Assembly (NCBI GenBank): GCA_025526915.1
Contig: JAHLKH010000159.1
Span: 1-64,000 of the forward strand
Length of the DNA: 64,000 nucleotides
Origin: Entophlyctis helioformis
Taxonomy: Eukaryota; Chytridiomycota; Chytridiomycetes; Chytridiales; Chytriomycetaceae
Direction of reading: 5' to 3'
The notes beneath the pieces were generated by a model. It was not told the DNA's origin. It made no database searches and saw nothing but the letters and a program-made list of their open reading frames with translations. The translations under genes were made by a program, and so were the position numbers. Of the stretch, positions 35,487 through 46,642 are shown in pieces (position 1 is the first letter of the stretch; the number at the start of each line of letters is the position of its first letter).

Positions 35487-38400
35487 ATGACCGAGGGCGG
35501 CACGGCGAGTGCGGCCAGCACCAATATCAACAGCAGCACCAAGCAACCAACACCAGCAACAATAGCAGCAGCAACAATCCAGCAACAATCCCAGCAGCAG
35601 CAGGGCTCTGACAGCGCCGCGTCTCAGCGTGCCTGCCAACTCGCTTGTGCAGGCCGGCAGCGTGTTCAAGGCGTCGGCATCTGCATCTGCGTCGTCGTTG
35701 GTGTCGTCGTCGGTGTCTGCCGTTCCGGACACTCGCAGGCCAATGCAACCAACTGCTCCAACGGCGGCGCCCAACGGCGACGGCTCAAACGGCCCGCCGG
35801 GTGCGGGTCTCGGGCCTGCTGCCTCCCTCGCGCAGTGCGCATCCACAGCCGCATCCACAGCCGCACCAACAGCCGGCCTTTCGCCAGTTTGCCAGCCCGG
35901 CATCTGCCCCGCGGACAGACATGTCGCTGTCGCTGTCGTCGTCGCTCGCCCTCACTCCGCAGCAGCACAACCACAACCAGCACCACAACCAGCACAACCA
36001 GCAGCAGCATGCCCGGCCCGCCCGCTCGCTGGCCCCGGCCCCGCGTCCTTCATGGGCACGCCGCTCGCCGGCCTGCTGAGCAGCACCGACACGCCGCTGC
36101 GCAGAGACCAGAACGGCGGCCGTCCAAGCCACCAATCCGCCGGCCCCTTGGCTGCCCCTCCCTCTGGCTCGGCCCAGCGCGCGCTGCTGGCCAAGACGCC
36201 AACCGCGTCCGGTGGCCGCTTTGTCTCGTCGCTTGCTGCCTCTGCCCTGCTCGTGCCTCTGCCTCTGCCTCTGCCTCTGCCTCTGCCCCTGCCCCTGCTT
36301 GGCTTCTGTCGATCGCGCAGAGGCGCAGAGAGGCTGCCATCTGGCAGTCGCCCGTCCATGGCTCCGATCGCTCCAATGGCTCCGATCGCTCCAACGGCTG
36401 CCGACCGCGCCATGGCGTCTCCCTCGCCGTTCACCGTCGCCGGCGCGCTCACAGCCCCGTCCGCCAGCGTGCTGGGCGTCAAGCGTCCGTCGTCTCACGC
36501 CGCCCACGACGACCAACCCAGATCGCGTCGGCTCGACGTGCATCGCTGGGCCGCTGCATCTCCCCCGGTGCTGTCGGCGCCAAGCCCTGGCGCTGGACTG
36601 CTGGACTGCCTGGATTGCCTGGATGCCTGGATTGCCTGGAATGGCTGGAATGGCTGGTGGCTGGTGCCGGTGGAGCTGCTGCCAAGCAGCCGGTGCCTGG
36701 GGCCGTGCCTGCTGCCCAGCTGGCCTTCAAACGCCGCCGCTTTGAGGACCTTGGCACGCCCCAACAGCAGCAGCACCACCAGCACCAGCACACCAGCAGC
36801 CGCCGCGTTCGCCCACGTTTGCCACGCCAAAGACGCCTGCAGTGAGACAGCGGCAGTCGCCTGGACACACGCCGCGCACTGCGCTGCGTGAGACATCCTC
36901 GCTGGTGCTCAACGTGCCCCACGGCGGCATCAGCCCGGCCCCGTCGCTCACGGGAAGCTTCTGCCGGGCAGCTATGCCACCACGCCCGGCGTGTATCACG
37001 TCCGGCAGGTGGGCACGCCGCTAGCATCGGCGTCCGTCTCACGCGTCGGCGCGGGCACAGCCACGCCCCAAGACCAGACGCCGCAGCACGCGCCGCATCC
37101 ATGCAGTCCATGACCAGCGAACAGAAGATGGCCGCGTGGAAGGACAGGTTCCGTACGTTTTCCATCTACCTGGACGGCTTTGAGCCCATGGTCGCAAACA
37201 AGCTTGGCAAGCAGATCAAGGCGCTTGGTGCGACCGTCGAGCCGTTCCTGAACACATCCGTCACGCACATGGTCACCACAAACATCGCCGGCTTGGAAGA
37301 CGCTCTTGGCGCCAAGGATGCTTCACCCAAGACAAAGGCAGGAATGCTGCGCGGCCCTGGCCCCAAGCGGCAGGCAAGCCAAGACCCCATCCAGCTAGCC
37401 CGGCGGCTCGACATCAGAGTCTGGCCATTCTCCAGTTGAGTGCCATCTGCGCAACATTCGGCTGCTCATGACCTGGGCCGCGTGTTGGTTATCTAATGCC
37501 CGTGAATGACTTGGTGCACACAACCAGAACTCGAAAAGATCATCAGCATGCTTTTGCCCGCACAGCCTTCCCGTGGTCTGGCGCAAGCGCTCCATCAAGA
37601 GAAGCTGTATGGCGTGTCTACTCGCAACGATCCGGACCGTGGCAAGGACCTCTTCCAGCCGTTCAAGGGATACTACTTGATGGTTGAGGATGTGTCGAAC
37701 AAGTACAAGCCCATCATCGCCAAAGAGTTGAGACCCCCAAGGACCCCAACCTGCCGCCGTGGCCCATCATCTACTTTGGCGGTCATTCGAGCAAATCTGT
37801 CTTTGCCCCTCATCTGTCCACCGCCCCGCGCTCGGAAAAGTCAGAGTCTGAGGACAATGACGGCGATCCTGCGCACGACGGAAAAGCTGGCGGAGATGCG
37901 CAGGACTGCCAAGACGAGGCCACCACCAACACGGCTCTGACCCATCGCGGGGTGTGGCAGGCAACTCGTATCTGGTCATCCCAACGCGTCACACATCGTG
38001 CCATCTTGCGCGGCCCCGTTATCTGTCGCGTCTGGCCTCATCTCGGGCTCTCTGGCGAGTGCCGTCATGAAACGCGATCCCGCGTCGACCCTCGAATAGC
38101 CAAGCTTGGTTTGCGTATCGCACAACCCAGCGTGGCTGTCTCACTTGCAGCTCCTTCCCAGCCAGCCATCGCCCAGCGCGTCGATGCACCAGACAACTTT
38201 GGCTGCAAAGACCAGCAGCACCAGCACCAGCATCAGCACCAGCATCAGCACCAGCATCAGCAGCAGCACCAAGATCAGCCTCAATCCGACAAAGCCCAAG
38301 ACATGCAAGAGGAAGGGGAGCAACTGCACCGCCATGGTCGTCGTCGTCGTGACCCAGCCGCTGCCTCGACGCAACGAACCAAGCAAATTGGCATGGCATT

Positions 38401-41094
38401 CTACTCACGGCCAGGCTACTGCGAAAACTGCTGTGTGAGGTATGACGAGTACTATCCGCACGTTCAGACCAAGCAGCACCGGGCCTGGGCTGCCAACCAG
38501 CAAAACTTCCAGCTCATTGACAACATCATCGAAAAGCTGCGACGCGAGGCTGTCGACCCTGGCGAGGATGCCTTTGATCCCTACGAGGGCTACGAGATCC
38601 GGCGACGCGACGAGCCGATGCAATGGGATGTCGATGAGGTGCAGGATGCGTTCGTGTGCATTCCAGCGGAGCAGATCTGCGACACCAATATTGGCGTTAC
38701 GACCGAGACGCTGCCTGTCCCCAGAACAGGCAAGGATAGCGGCGATGTCTCTGCCTGTGGAGAGCTGGAGGCTGCGGGTCCACGATGCTGCTGTCAACCA
38801 GACGGAGGAGCCAGGCGATGAACAGGTGTCGGATGTTGACAAAGAGTCTGATGCAGCAGCGGATGTCCCTGGATCGCCAGAAGACGCAGTGCACATGGAG
38901 CAGGACAGAGCCATCCAAGCTGCTATGCAGCCCATTGTGATCACATCATCCGCTGGCGACATGTGCACAGCAGAAGCCGTGAGCAGTAATGCCGATGTCA
39001 ACCACGCTCGACACGACGCCCCTGGCGTTTCCTGCCCAGCGGATAAGGCTGCTGGACTTGCAGTCGAACCACGCGAGGCTGTCTCAACTGCGGCAGTCGA
39101 AGCCATCGTCATTCTGGATTCCGATGGTATGTTACTCGTTGTCGTCCGATGGACTGTTGGCAAGATGATACTGACATGGCCGCGGCTCCTTTAGTCGCGT
39201 CGACAGCCACTGGACGAGACGCGTCTGCCACCGTGGCTGCCACAACAGCAAAGGGACCTCAAGATGCGTGCGGCATGGACGGCGAGGATGACGATGAGGA
39301 TGTCGACAGCATGGCAGATCCTGCTGGCCGAGTTGTTCTTGTGGGACCCAGCTCTTGCTCGACGCCGCTCCGCCCCCATCTGGCTGGTGTTGGCAGCTCC
39401 CTCCAGATGCGGCTATACTCGGACCACTGCTACACCATGTTTGCGCGCGCATCGGTCACACCAAAGTCGCAACACCACAGCACGGGCATGAGCGGCGACA
39501 CGCTTCCACAGCCACCGTACATGTCACTGACGTCGTGCATCACAATTCCTGCGATGGACGACTCGGCCGGTGCCACACCTGCCCGTCGACTGCCCTCAGG
39601 GATGCATGGTCTCACCACGATGAGCCTGTCGTCGCTTGCTCCTACCACACGGACAGATGGCATGGACGACGAGTCTCTGGACCATCTCGGCGACGGGTCT
39701 CGCATGGATCTGGCTGTTGAAGACAATTCGTCGTCGTCATCGGGCTCTGGCATGCCCAGTCATCCGATCAAGCTTTCATACGACTTGTCCAACACGTCCG
39801 CATCGTCGCATGGATCGCCACGCCAGTGTTCTGTCCAGAGCACAGGCGGAGGCCGGCCGTCAGCCACAGTCAACGCAATGGACGACACAGTCACGGCCAC
39901 GGCTATGTCAGGTGACGAAAAGCCGGCATGCGACTTTGAGCCTCTCGCCCATGGCGAGCCAGATGCACAGGAAGACGACGCCAACAGAACACCCAAACGG
40001 CCGGCACCGCAAGTGATTGTGATGAGCGGGCCAGTGTCGATGCACGTTGATCAAGGTGGCAAGATGGCTGGTCGAGACCAAGCCGAGAACAAAGGCAACG
40101 ACGACGACGGCGACGGCGACGACGAGCCATCAGACGACGCGAGATCAAGCGGAACCACAACGCCCACACCCCAGGCCGTGTCTCTCCCTGCTGCTCTTGG
40201 TCAAGGCGTTTCTTCATCACGAAACGACGCCTCTGATGCGCCATGTGACGCCACGGACTGCCCCGTAGAGTCTAGCATGCCGCCAAAGTCGCTTGCCGGC
40301 AAAGCCACGACGTTTGGCGAGGACGACAGTGTGTTGGACGATCAGACGCTGCTGACGCCCATCCTGCGCCGATCGCAGCGACGCCGTACCATGCCATCTG
40401 CGACCGCAGGCTCGAGCATCACTGGAGACAGACGCAACTTGACTGTTGGCATTGCCAAGGCCAGCCGCGTCAAGGCATCACCTCCGAGCGCATCAGCATC
40501 AGTAGAAGCAGCAGAATCAGGCAGCAGAGTCACCAGCAGCCAGCAGTCACGGTCGTTGAAACAGCGCCATCAACTGTGCCAGCGGTCCAAGCCGAATCAG
40601 CAGCGACTACAGCGCCCGTCGAGATTACAGCCGAGGACTCTGCGTCTGCAGCCGCCGAGATCGCAACAGCACGCGTCCCAGTCGCAGCACACGAACACGT
40701 CGCGCTTGCATCTGTGTTGCCAGTCCAAGACACAGCGGCTGCTTGTCTGCCGGATGCGCCAACCATGGGCCGCAGTGCGAGCATGAGTGCCGAGCCGTGC
40801 CTGGACCCCAGATACATTGCGTTACAGGCGGCCTTCCACGCCGAAGCATCGGGGTCGGCAACAACGCCTCGCACACCAACGACTCAGAAACGCACATCGA
40901 CCATGTTCTGCTCCGTGTACGAGTCGCCGTCGCGCGCGCGCCAGCGTGCACGGGCAGCAGCAGGATCGGCACCGGGGACGTGCGCAGACTCTGCGGTGGC
41001 GTGGAACAGCAGCCCGCGCCGCCTTGACCGGCCGCCGGTGGTTGCGTCGGCTCGGTCGCTGGATCTCGGGCGGCCGCCGTCGTCGCCGAAATGA
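35487..41094 (+). CDS. DBF4: DBF4-like regulatory subunit of Cdc7 kinase, reading frame broken in several places
   Basis: Dbf4 activates Cdc7 to fire replication origins. Three Dbf4 hallmarks appear in order. There is a BRCT-like N-motif (WKDRFRTFSIYLDGFEPMVA...SVTHMVTTNI, about 37.1-37.3 kb). A motif-M-like segment follows (FKGYYLMVEDVSNKYKPII, about 37.66 kb). Then comes a zinc finger, GYCENCCVRYDEYYPHVQTK with QHRAW after it (about 38.4 kb; C-x2-C, H-x5-H). Between them are Pro/Ser/Gln-rich stretches and a Gln/His repeat. The C-terminal half is an acidic, Ser-rich tail ending RSLDLGRPPSSPK. The frame changes near 35.6, 35.9, 36.95, 37.1, 37.73, 38.7 and 40.5 kb. Some changes may be introns, but at 37.73 kb a single missing T explains the shift. 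The start at 35487 is a guess. Confidence 0.7.
38215..38276 (+). repeat. CAG/CAC/CAT trinucleotide repeat coding for Gln/His
   Basis: An in-frame run giving alternating Gln and His, just upstream of the DBF4-like zinc finger. It is prone to length change and lies between well-conserved blocks. Confidence 0.8.
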
Positions 41095-41176
41095 AGCAAA
41101 GCGATTTGAATTGATTTGAATTGATTTGGATTTGTTTTGTTTTTCTTTCTTCATCCACACGCACCCGCCGCCAGCC

Positions 41177-42805
41177 ATGCCGTTCACGCCCGTCTCGTTC
41201 TTTGGCCTCACGGTCGACCCCAAGAAGAAGTACTCGCAGACCGTCGAGGATGACTTCCACATCACCATGGTGCGCTGCGTCTGCCTTGGCATGCCTGGCC
41301 TGCCTGCCTTTCGACCTGTCTACTTGTCTGTCTGCCTGCCTGCCTGCCTGCCTCCTGTCGTGCCCTGCCCTGCCTCGTGCGCTCTGCCCGCTGCTCAGCA
41401 CGGCTCGCCTTGGCCTTGGTTGCTGCGGAGATCTGGCTGTTTCCAGCAGCGTGCTTCGGACACGAGACAGCGGTCCTGCCTGCCCGTGCTGTCCGCATAT
41501 AGGCATCCCCACTCACTCGCACCACTCACGCCGCTTGCTCCTCCTTACACACACACAAACACACACTTGCACGCCAAAAGGCCTCGCTCGGCTCCAAGCT
41601 CCCCGAGAACGCCGAGCGCACCTCGCTCATCATGAGTGTCGACGACCGCGAGTTTGTGCTCTGCTCGCTCACGCCCGGCAAGATCGAGAACCAGCCGCTC
41701 AACCTCACCATCACCGAGGGCGAGGAGATCGCCTTCTACACCACCGGCAACTGCCCCATCGACATCACCGGCAACCACGTTGCCTTTGAGGACCACGGCC
41801 ACGACCACGACGATGACGACGAGGAGGGCATGTTCGACGACGAGGATGACGAGGACGAGGACGGACGACGAGGATGGTATGTCCAGCTGTCGGCTGATCT
41901 GCGAGTTGCTGTCGTTGTGGTGTCCCTCTGGGCTCGTCTGGCTACGCGATCTATGCTGCTTTGTGTTGAACGCTTGCCTTGGCCATCATCTCACCGTCAT
42001 CCTTGCGCACTGTGTTGCTTGTGGATCAAGACTCGGAGATGCTCGAAGGCGAGGACGACGATGATGAGGACGATGAGGACGAGGGCGAGGAGGAGGAGCT
42101 CGACGAGGAGGCGATCGAGGCTATCCTCAAGGCCAACGCCAAGGCCGGCAAGCGCAAGCCCGAGCCCATCCCCAAGGAATCCAACAACAAGAAGGCCAAG
42201 ATCGTCGAGGTCGTCGAGGAGCCCACTCCCGCTCCCGAGCAGTCCAAGAAGCAGGCCAAGAAGGAGGAGGCTGCTGCTGCGTCCGCCAAGAAGGAGGCCC
42301 AGGCCAAGAAGGAGACTCCCAAGGAGTCGCCTGCCAAGAAGGAGGCTGTGTCCCCTGCCAAGCGCACTCTTCCCTCTGGCCTCGTCGTTGAGGACACTGT
42401 TGTCGGCACTGGTGCGCGCGCCACCAACAACAAGAAGGTGGGTGTATACCCGAGGCATGATGCGCATGCTGACTTGCGACGCGATGGGCCGCGGTGCACT
42501 CACATCCGATGCTTGTATTGATTGTTGCACACGCGTCCGCGCAGGTCTCTGTTCGCTACATTGGCCGTCTCTCCAACGGCAAGGTGTTCGACTCCAACAC
42601 CAAGGGTGCGCCTTTCTCCTTCAAGCTCGGCAAGGGCGAGGTCATCAAGGGCTGGGACCTTGGTGTCGAGGGCATGAACGTGGGTGGCAGCCGCAAGCTC
42701 ACCATCCCCGCTGCCCTCGCCTACGGCAAGCGCGGCGCTGCCCCCGACATTCCCCCCAACGCCACCCTCACGTTCGAGGTCAAGCTTCTTGACGTCAAGA
42801 ACTAA
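41177..42805 (+). CDS. Nucleolar FKBP-type prolyl isomerase with nucleoplasmin-like N-domain (Fpr3/Fpr4 type)
   Basis: Histone-binding peptidyl-prolyl isomerase of nucleus/nucleolus. Exon 1 ([20 protein letters not shown]) and exon 2 ([37 protein letters not shown]) form the nucleoplasmin-like domain. Two acidic tracts and a Lys/Ala/Glu basic region follow. The last exon is an FKBP core ([57 protein letters not shown]) ending LLDVKN. This is the domain order of yeast Fpr3/Fpr4 and insect FKBP46. In the acidic tract the frame does not join to the next exon; one extra G at 41863-41864 would account for it. Confidence 0.92.
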
Positions 42806-43072
42806 GCCCAGCGTGCTGCTTCCACCAAAGAGCGACGCATTCAATGAACTCTCATATTTCTCCAGTGCAATGGCTGTGAAAGCTGTACGCGTAACACAAA
42901 GGGCAGTGTGGGGCACGCCAACACGAGAGATCTGATCACGTAGAAAGGAACGTGACTCATCTGTGGTCACGCACCTTGTCCTCCCCGCAGTCCTCAGGAG
43001 ATCGAGTCCACCGGACTCGTCGGCCGCCGCCGCCTTTTCCGGCATCCGCGACAACCGCCAAGTCCGACACAG

Positions 43073-44975
43073 ATGAACGAGATGAGCCTCTTGTCGGCCG
43101 CCGAGTCAGTCATGGCCAGCCTGGTGGCCGCGCCTTTGTCCGTCATGGCTGCGCTGCAGAGCCGCCTTGCTGTCCTCGACACGCCGTCGGTCGCCGGCCT
43201 CATGGCGCTGCTCGTGACCGTCGTGCTGCTCAACCGCCTGTTCCGATCCAGCCTGCCAGCGCTTGCACGCAACAAGGGACTCAAGCAGCTGCCGCCTGCA
43301 CGGTTCGGCGCGCCCGTGGTCGGCCCTGCCGGTGCATTCCGAGAGGATCCTGTTGGCCTGCTGTTCCACCTGCGTGACACTGTCGGCCCTGCCTTTTCGC
43401 TCAACCTCATTGCGACCACGTTCAACTACTTCATGACTCCCGAGGTGCGTGGTCTGTGAATGCGGCTGTTGTGCCGGTCGGCCGACCGGCTGACTGACAC
43501 GGACTGTCGCGCCGCTCCGCTCCGTGCCGTTGCCGTGCGATCCATCCATCCATCCATCCATCCACCTATCCCACTTTGCAGGCTCACAGCGCATTCTTCC
43601 GTGTGCCCGAGGACGACTTCTCCCTTCCGCAAGCCTTTATCGACCGCTGTGCACCGCTGTGGCACCCCGACATCACGCCCGACAGAAACAGGATCCTCAT
43701 GAAGGAGCTGTCGCTGGGTGAGCCGTGTCTGCGATGCTTCTCTTCATGGCCAGATGCCGTCCATTCCAGCGATCCTCACCTGGGGTTTGTGCGACCGCAC
43801 TCTTTTGCTCTGCAGCATTCAACCGCTCGTTCAGCCTGGACCTCTTCCGCAAGGCCGTTGGACCCGTGATTGCCGACACCATCAAGAACAAGTACGCCCC
43901 GCAGCAGTCCATTGATCTCTTTGCCATGACATCGGCGATCGCCATCCGCTTCGCTGTCCGTGTCGTCTTTGGCAAACGCTTCTATGACGAGCATGTGGAC
44001 GATCTCATCAAGATGGTCAAGCCGCTCGAGGAGGACATCATGAGCCCGATCAACTCGTTCTTCCCTGGATGGCCTCTGCCGCCCAACCGCCGCATGGCCA
44101 AGTTCAGCGCGACGATGAAAAAGTGGATCGACCGCGAGATCGGGCTGCGTATCGACAGCGGCTTCAAGGACGACGGCGGCAACAAGATGGACGACTACCT
44201 GCAGCACCTGCTCGATAGCCAGGTGTACCGCGAGTGAGTTGTTGATGCGTGCTTGGCAGTCGCAGGATCTCTTCATTGGCGTCCACTGACACGCGCACTC
44301 TTTCAACTATGCGTCTGTAGCTTCGCGTTTGCCATCGTGCCCCACGCGTCGATGATCCTGATTGCGGCGCACACCAACACGGCCGGCACGATTGGATGGA
44401 CCTCGTACCACCTCGCACGCGACCCGCAGCTGCAGAGTGAGGTGCGCGCACAGCTGGACGCCGAGAAGGCGACGACCACCGAGACACGCGTTGCGACCAT
44501 GCCGACGACGACCGCGGCCATGGACCTGTTCTCCGCGTGCATCAAGGAGAGCGGCCGTCGCTACGTGCCCGTGTACCTGCTGCGCACAGTGATGCACGAC
44601 ACCGAGTTCCAGGGCTACTTTCTGCGCGCAGGCGAGAACCTTGCGATTGGCACGGCCTGCATGGCCCTCGACCCGGCCGTGTTCGACTCGCCGCTCAAGT
44701 ACGACCCGCGCCGCTGGATGGACGGCCGCACCGACTCGATTGTCCATGGCCGCGAGGTGGCCATGTTTGGCGCGGGCAAACACAAGTGTCTGGGCGAGCG
44801 GCTTGCGCTCATGACGTTCAGACAGGTCATGTTCCCGGCGCTGCTGGGCGACTACCGCATCGAGCTGGTCGATGGCGTTGACGCTGAGGAGGCGCTGCCA
44901 GACTACTTTAGCACGGTCTCGACGCCGTTCTCGTCCAAGCCAGTGCACGTTCGCCTGGTTCCTCTGGCCAAGTGA
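43073..44975 (+). CDS. Cytochrome P450 monooxygenase
   Basis: Membrane-anchored haem monooxygenase. Four exons (43073-43444, 43582-43717, 43816-44233, 44321-44975) join exactly to 526 residues. There is a hydrophobic N-terminal anchor (SVAGLMALLVTVVLLNRLF). The I-helix reads MILIAAHTNTAGTIGW, lacking the usual acidic residue before Thr. The K-helix ExxR is in CIKESGRRY, the meander has YDPRRW, and the haem loop is FGAGKHKCLGER with the Cys ligand. Overall shape, with HTNT in the I-helix, recalls the CYP51/CYP7-CYP8 side of the family, but I cannot assign family or substrate. One intron contains a TCCA microsatellite (about 43541-43563). Confidence 0.93.
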
Positions 44976-45138
44976 TTGCCAGCCGTACGGGCTGTGGGCT
45001 GTTGTCTATGGTCAGTGGGCTGTGAGCTGTGATCTGTTGTCTGTTGTCTGTGGTTCCGAATGAAGCCGAAGCATGTCCATGCATGCACCAGATGCGTCGT
45101 GGCTGCCGCGTCGACATTTCTCGACAATCTCAACAACC

Positions 45139-46343
45139 ATGGTGAGCAAAGCAGTGCTGCTCACGACGCAGCCAAGCAGGCAGCCAGATACGGCTGCACC
45201 TGCGCAACAACAAAGCATGGCCACTCACTCTTGCTGCCCTGCCCGTCTCTGCTCTGTCGTCGCTGCTGGCCGTCGCTGCTGGCTGGCCGTCCATCTGCCC
45301 GCCAGTCCAACACGCTGCGGCCGTACCTCAACGCAGTCCGTGCCACACTCACAGCAGCACTGTGCCTCGAGAACTTCTCGTCGCAGGTCGTCGAGCGTCA
45401 CAACAAGCCCGAAGTCGAGGCTGGGTAAGCGCACTCGCAGATGGCCTGTCCAGCCAGCCAGCCAGCACGCCAGCCGGCACACCAGCCAGCTTGTTCGCCA
45501 GTCAGCACGCCAGCACGACAGCCAGCACGCCAGTCAGCCTGGCAGCGTTCGTTGCACAGACAGCAGGCTGCTCGGCTGTGCAGCCAGGCCGACACAGAGA
45601 GACCGGGGGGCGACCCCGTGTGCTGACGCTCATAAACTGCGCTTCTTGCCATCGCATGTCCAGCAACACCAAGGAGGCGCTTCTCACCCCGGTCGTCATC
45701 AGCCGCAACGAAGGCGAGCGAGTGCTCATTGAAGGCTCGGTCAACGCGGTGCGGGTGAGCATCAAGATCAAGCAGGCCGACGAGATTGAGCGGATCCTGT
45801 GCCACAAGTTCACCCGCTTCCTCATGATGCGTGCCGAGAGCTTTGTGATCCTCAGACGGAAGCCCGTGGCTGTGAGTCTTTTTGCGATCCGTCCGTGTCG
45901 GGCCCGCCGACTGGCTTGGTAGCTGGCTTGCTGACCGACCGGCTGTCTGGACTGGCTGTCTGGTATGCTTCCAACAGGGCTACGATATCAGCTTCTTGAT
46001 CACAAACTTCCACACGGAGCAGATGTTCAAGCACAAGCTGGTTGACTTTATCATCCAGTTCATGGAAGAGGTCGACAAGGAGATTAGCGAGATGCGGCTG
46101 TCGCTCAACGCTCGCGCTCGTATTGTTGCAGAGTCGGTATGTCGGTGGCTTGAGTTGGCTGCATTGATCTGCATGCCTGTTGTCCATTGCGTATTGTCCG
46201 CTGACCATTGATCATTGCCGTCCACTGTCAAATGCTCTCCTGCCGTGTTTAGTACCTGCTGCAAGTAAGTCTGGACAGTTTTGCTCATTGCTTGTCGTGC
46301 CCAGCCACTGACCCGTGTTTGTTGGCACATCCAGTTCAACTGA
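45139..46343 (+). CDS. ARPC4: Arp2/3 complex subunit 4 (p20)
   Basis: Core subunit of the branched-actin nucleator. Six exons (45139-45141, 45306-45424, 45664-45871, 45978-46136, 46253-46264, 46335-46343) join exactly to 169 residues, the family length. The sequence follows animal ARPC4 almost residue for residue: [80 protein letters not shown] and [10 protein letters not shown], then YLLQFN. The first exon codes only for the initiator Met, the fifth for four residues and the last for two plus stop. All introns are GT-AG. Confidence 0.96.
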
Positions 46344-46642
46344 GCCAGCCATCGCGGCCAGCCTCGTTTGGTTTTCAGCTGCCAATCTGCTCACAAGACT
46401 TGGCCGCTGTTCCACATCAAGATTGAACACACCCATCACGTCGACATGACACTTCTTTCGACCGACATGTTGCGGCGTGATTCCTCGATGGCGCTCGACA
46501 TGGGCTTCATTGAGCGGAGCATGCATGTCCTGCAAAACAACATCAGCAGAAAGCGCAGACTCAGATACAGTAGAGGCAGGCAAGCGGCCCTGATCGTGTC
46601 AGCCGTGACCCTCGGAGTTTGCCACGAGCATCCGTGTCCTTG

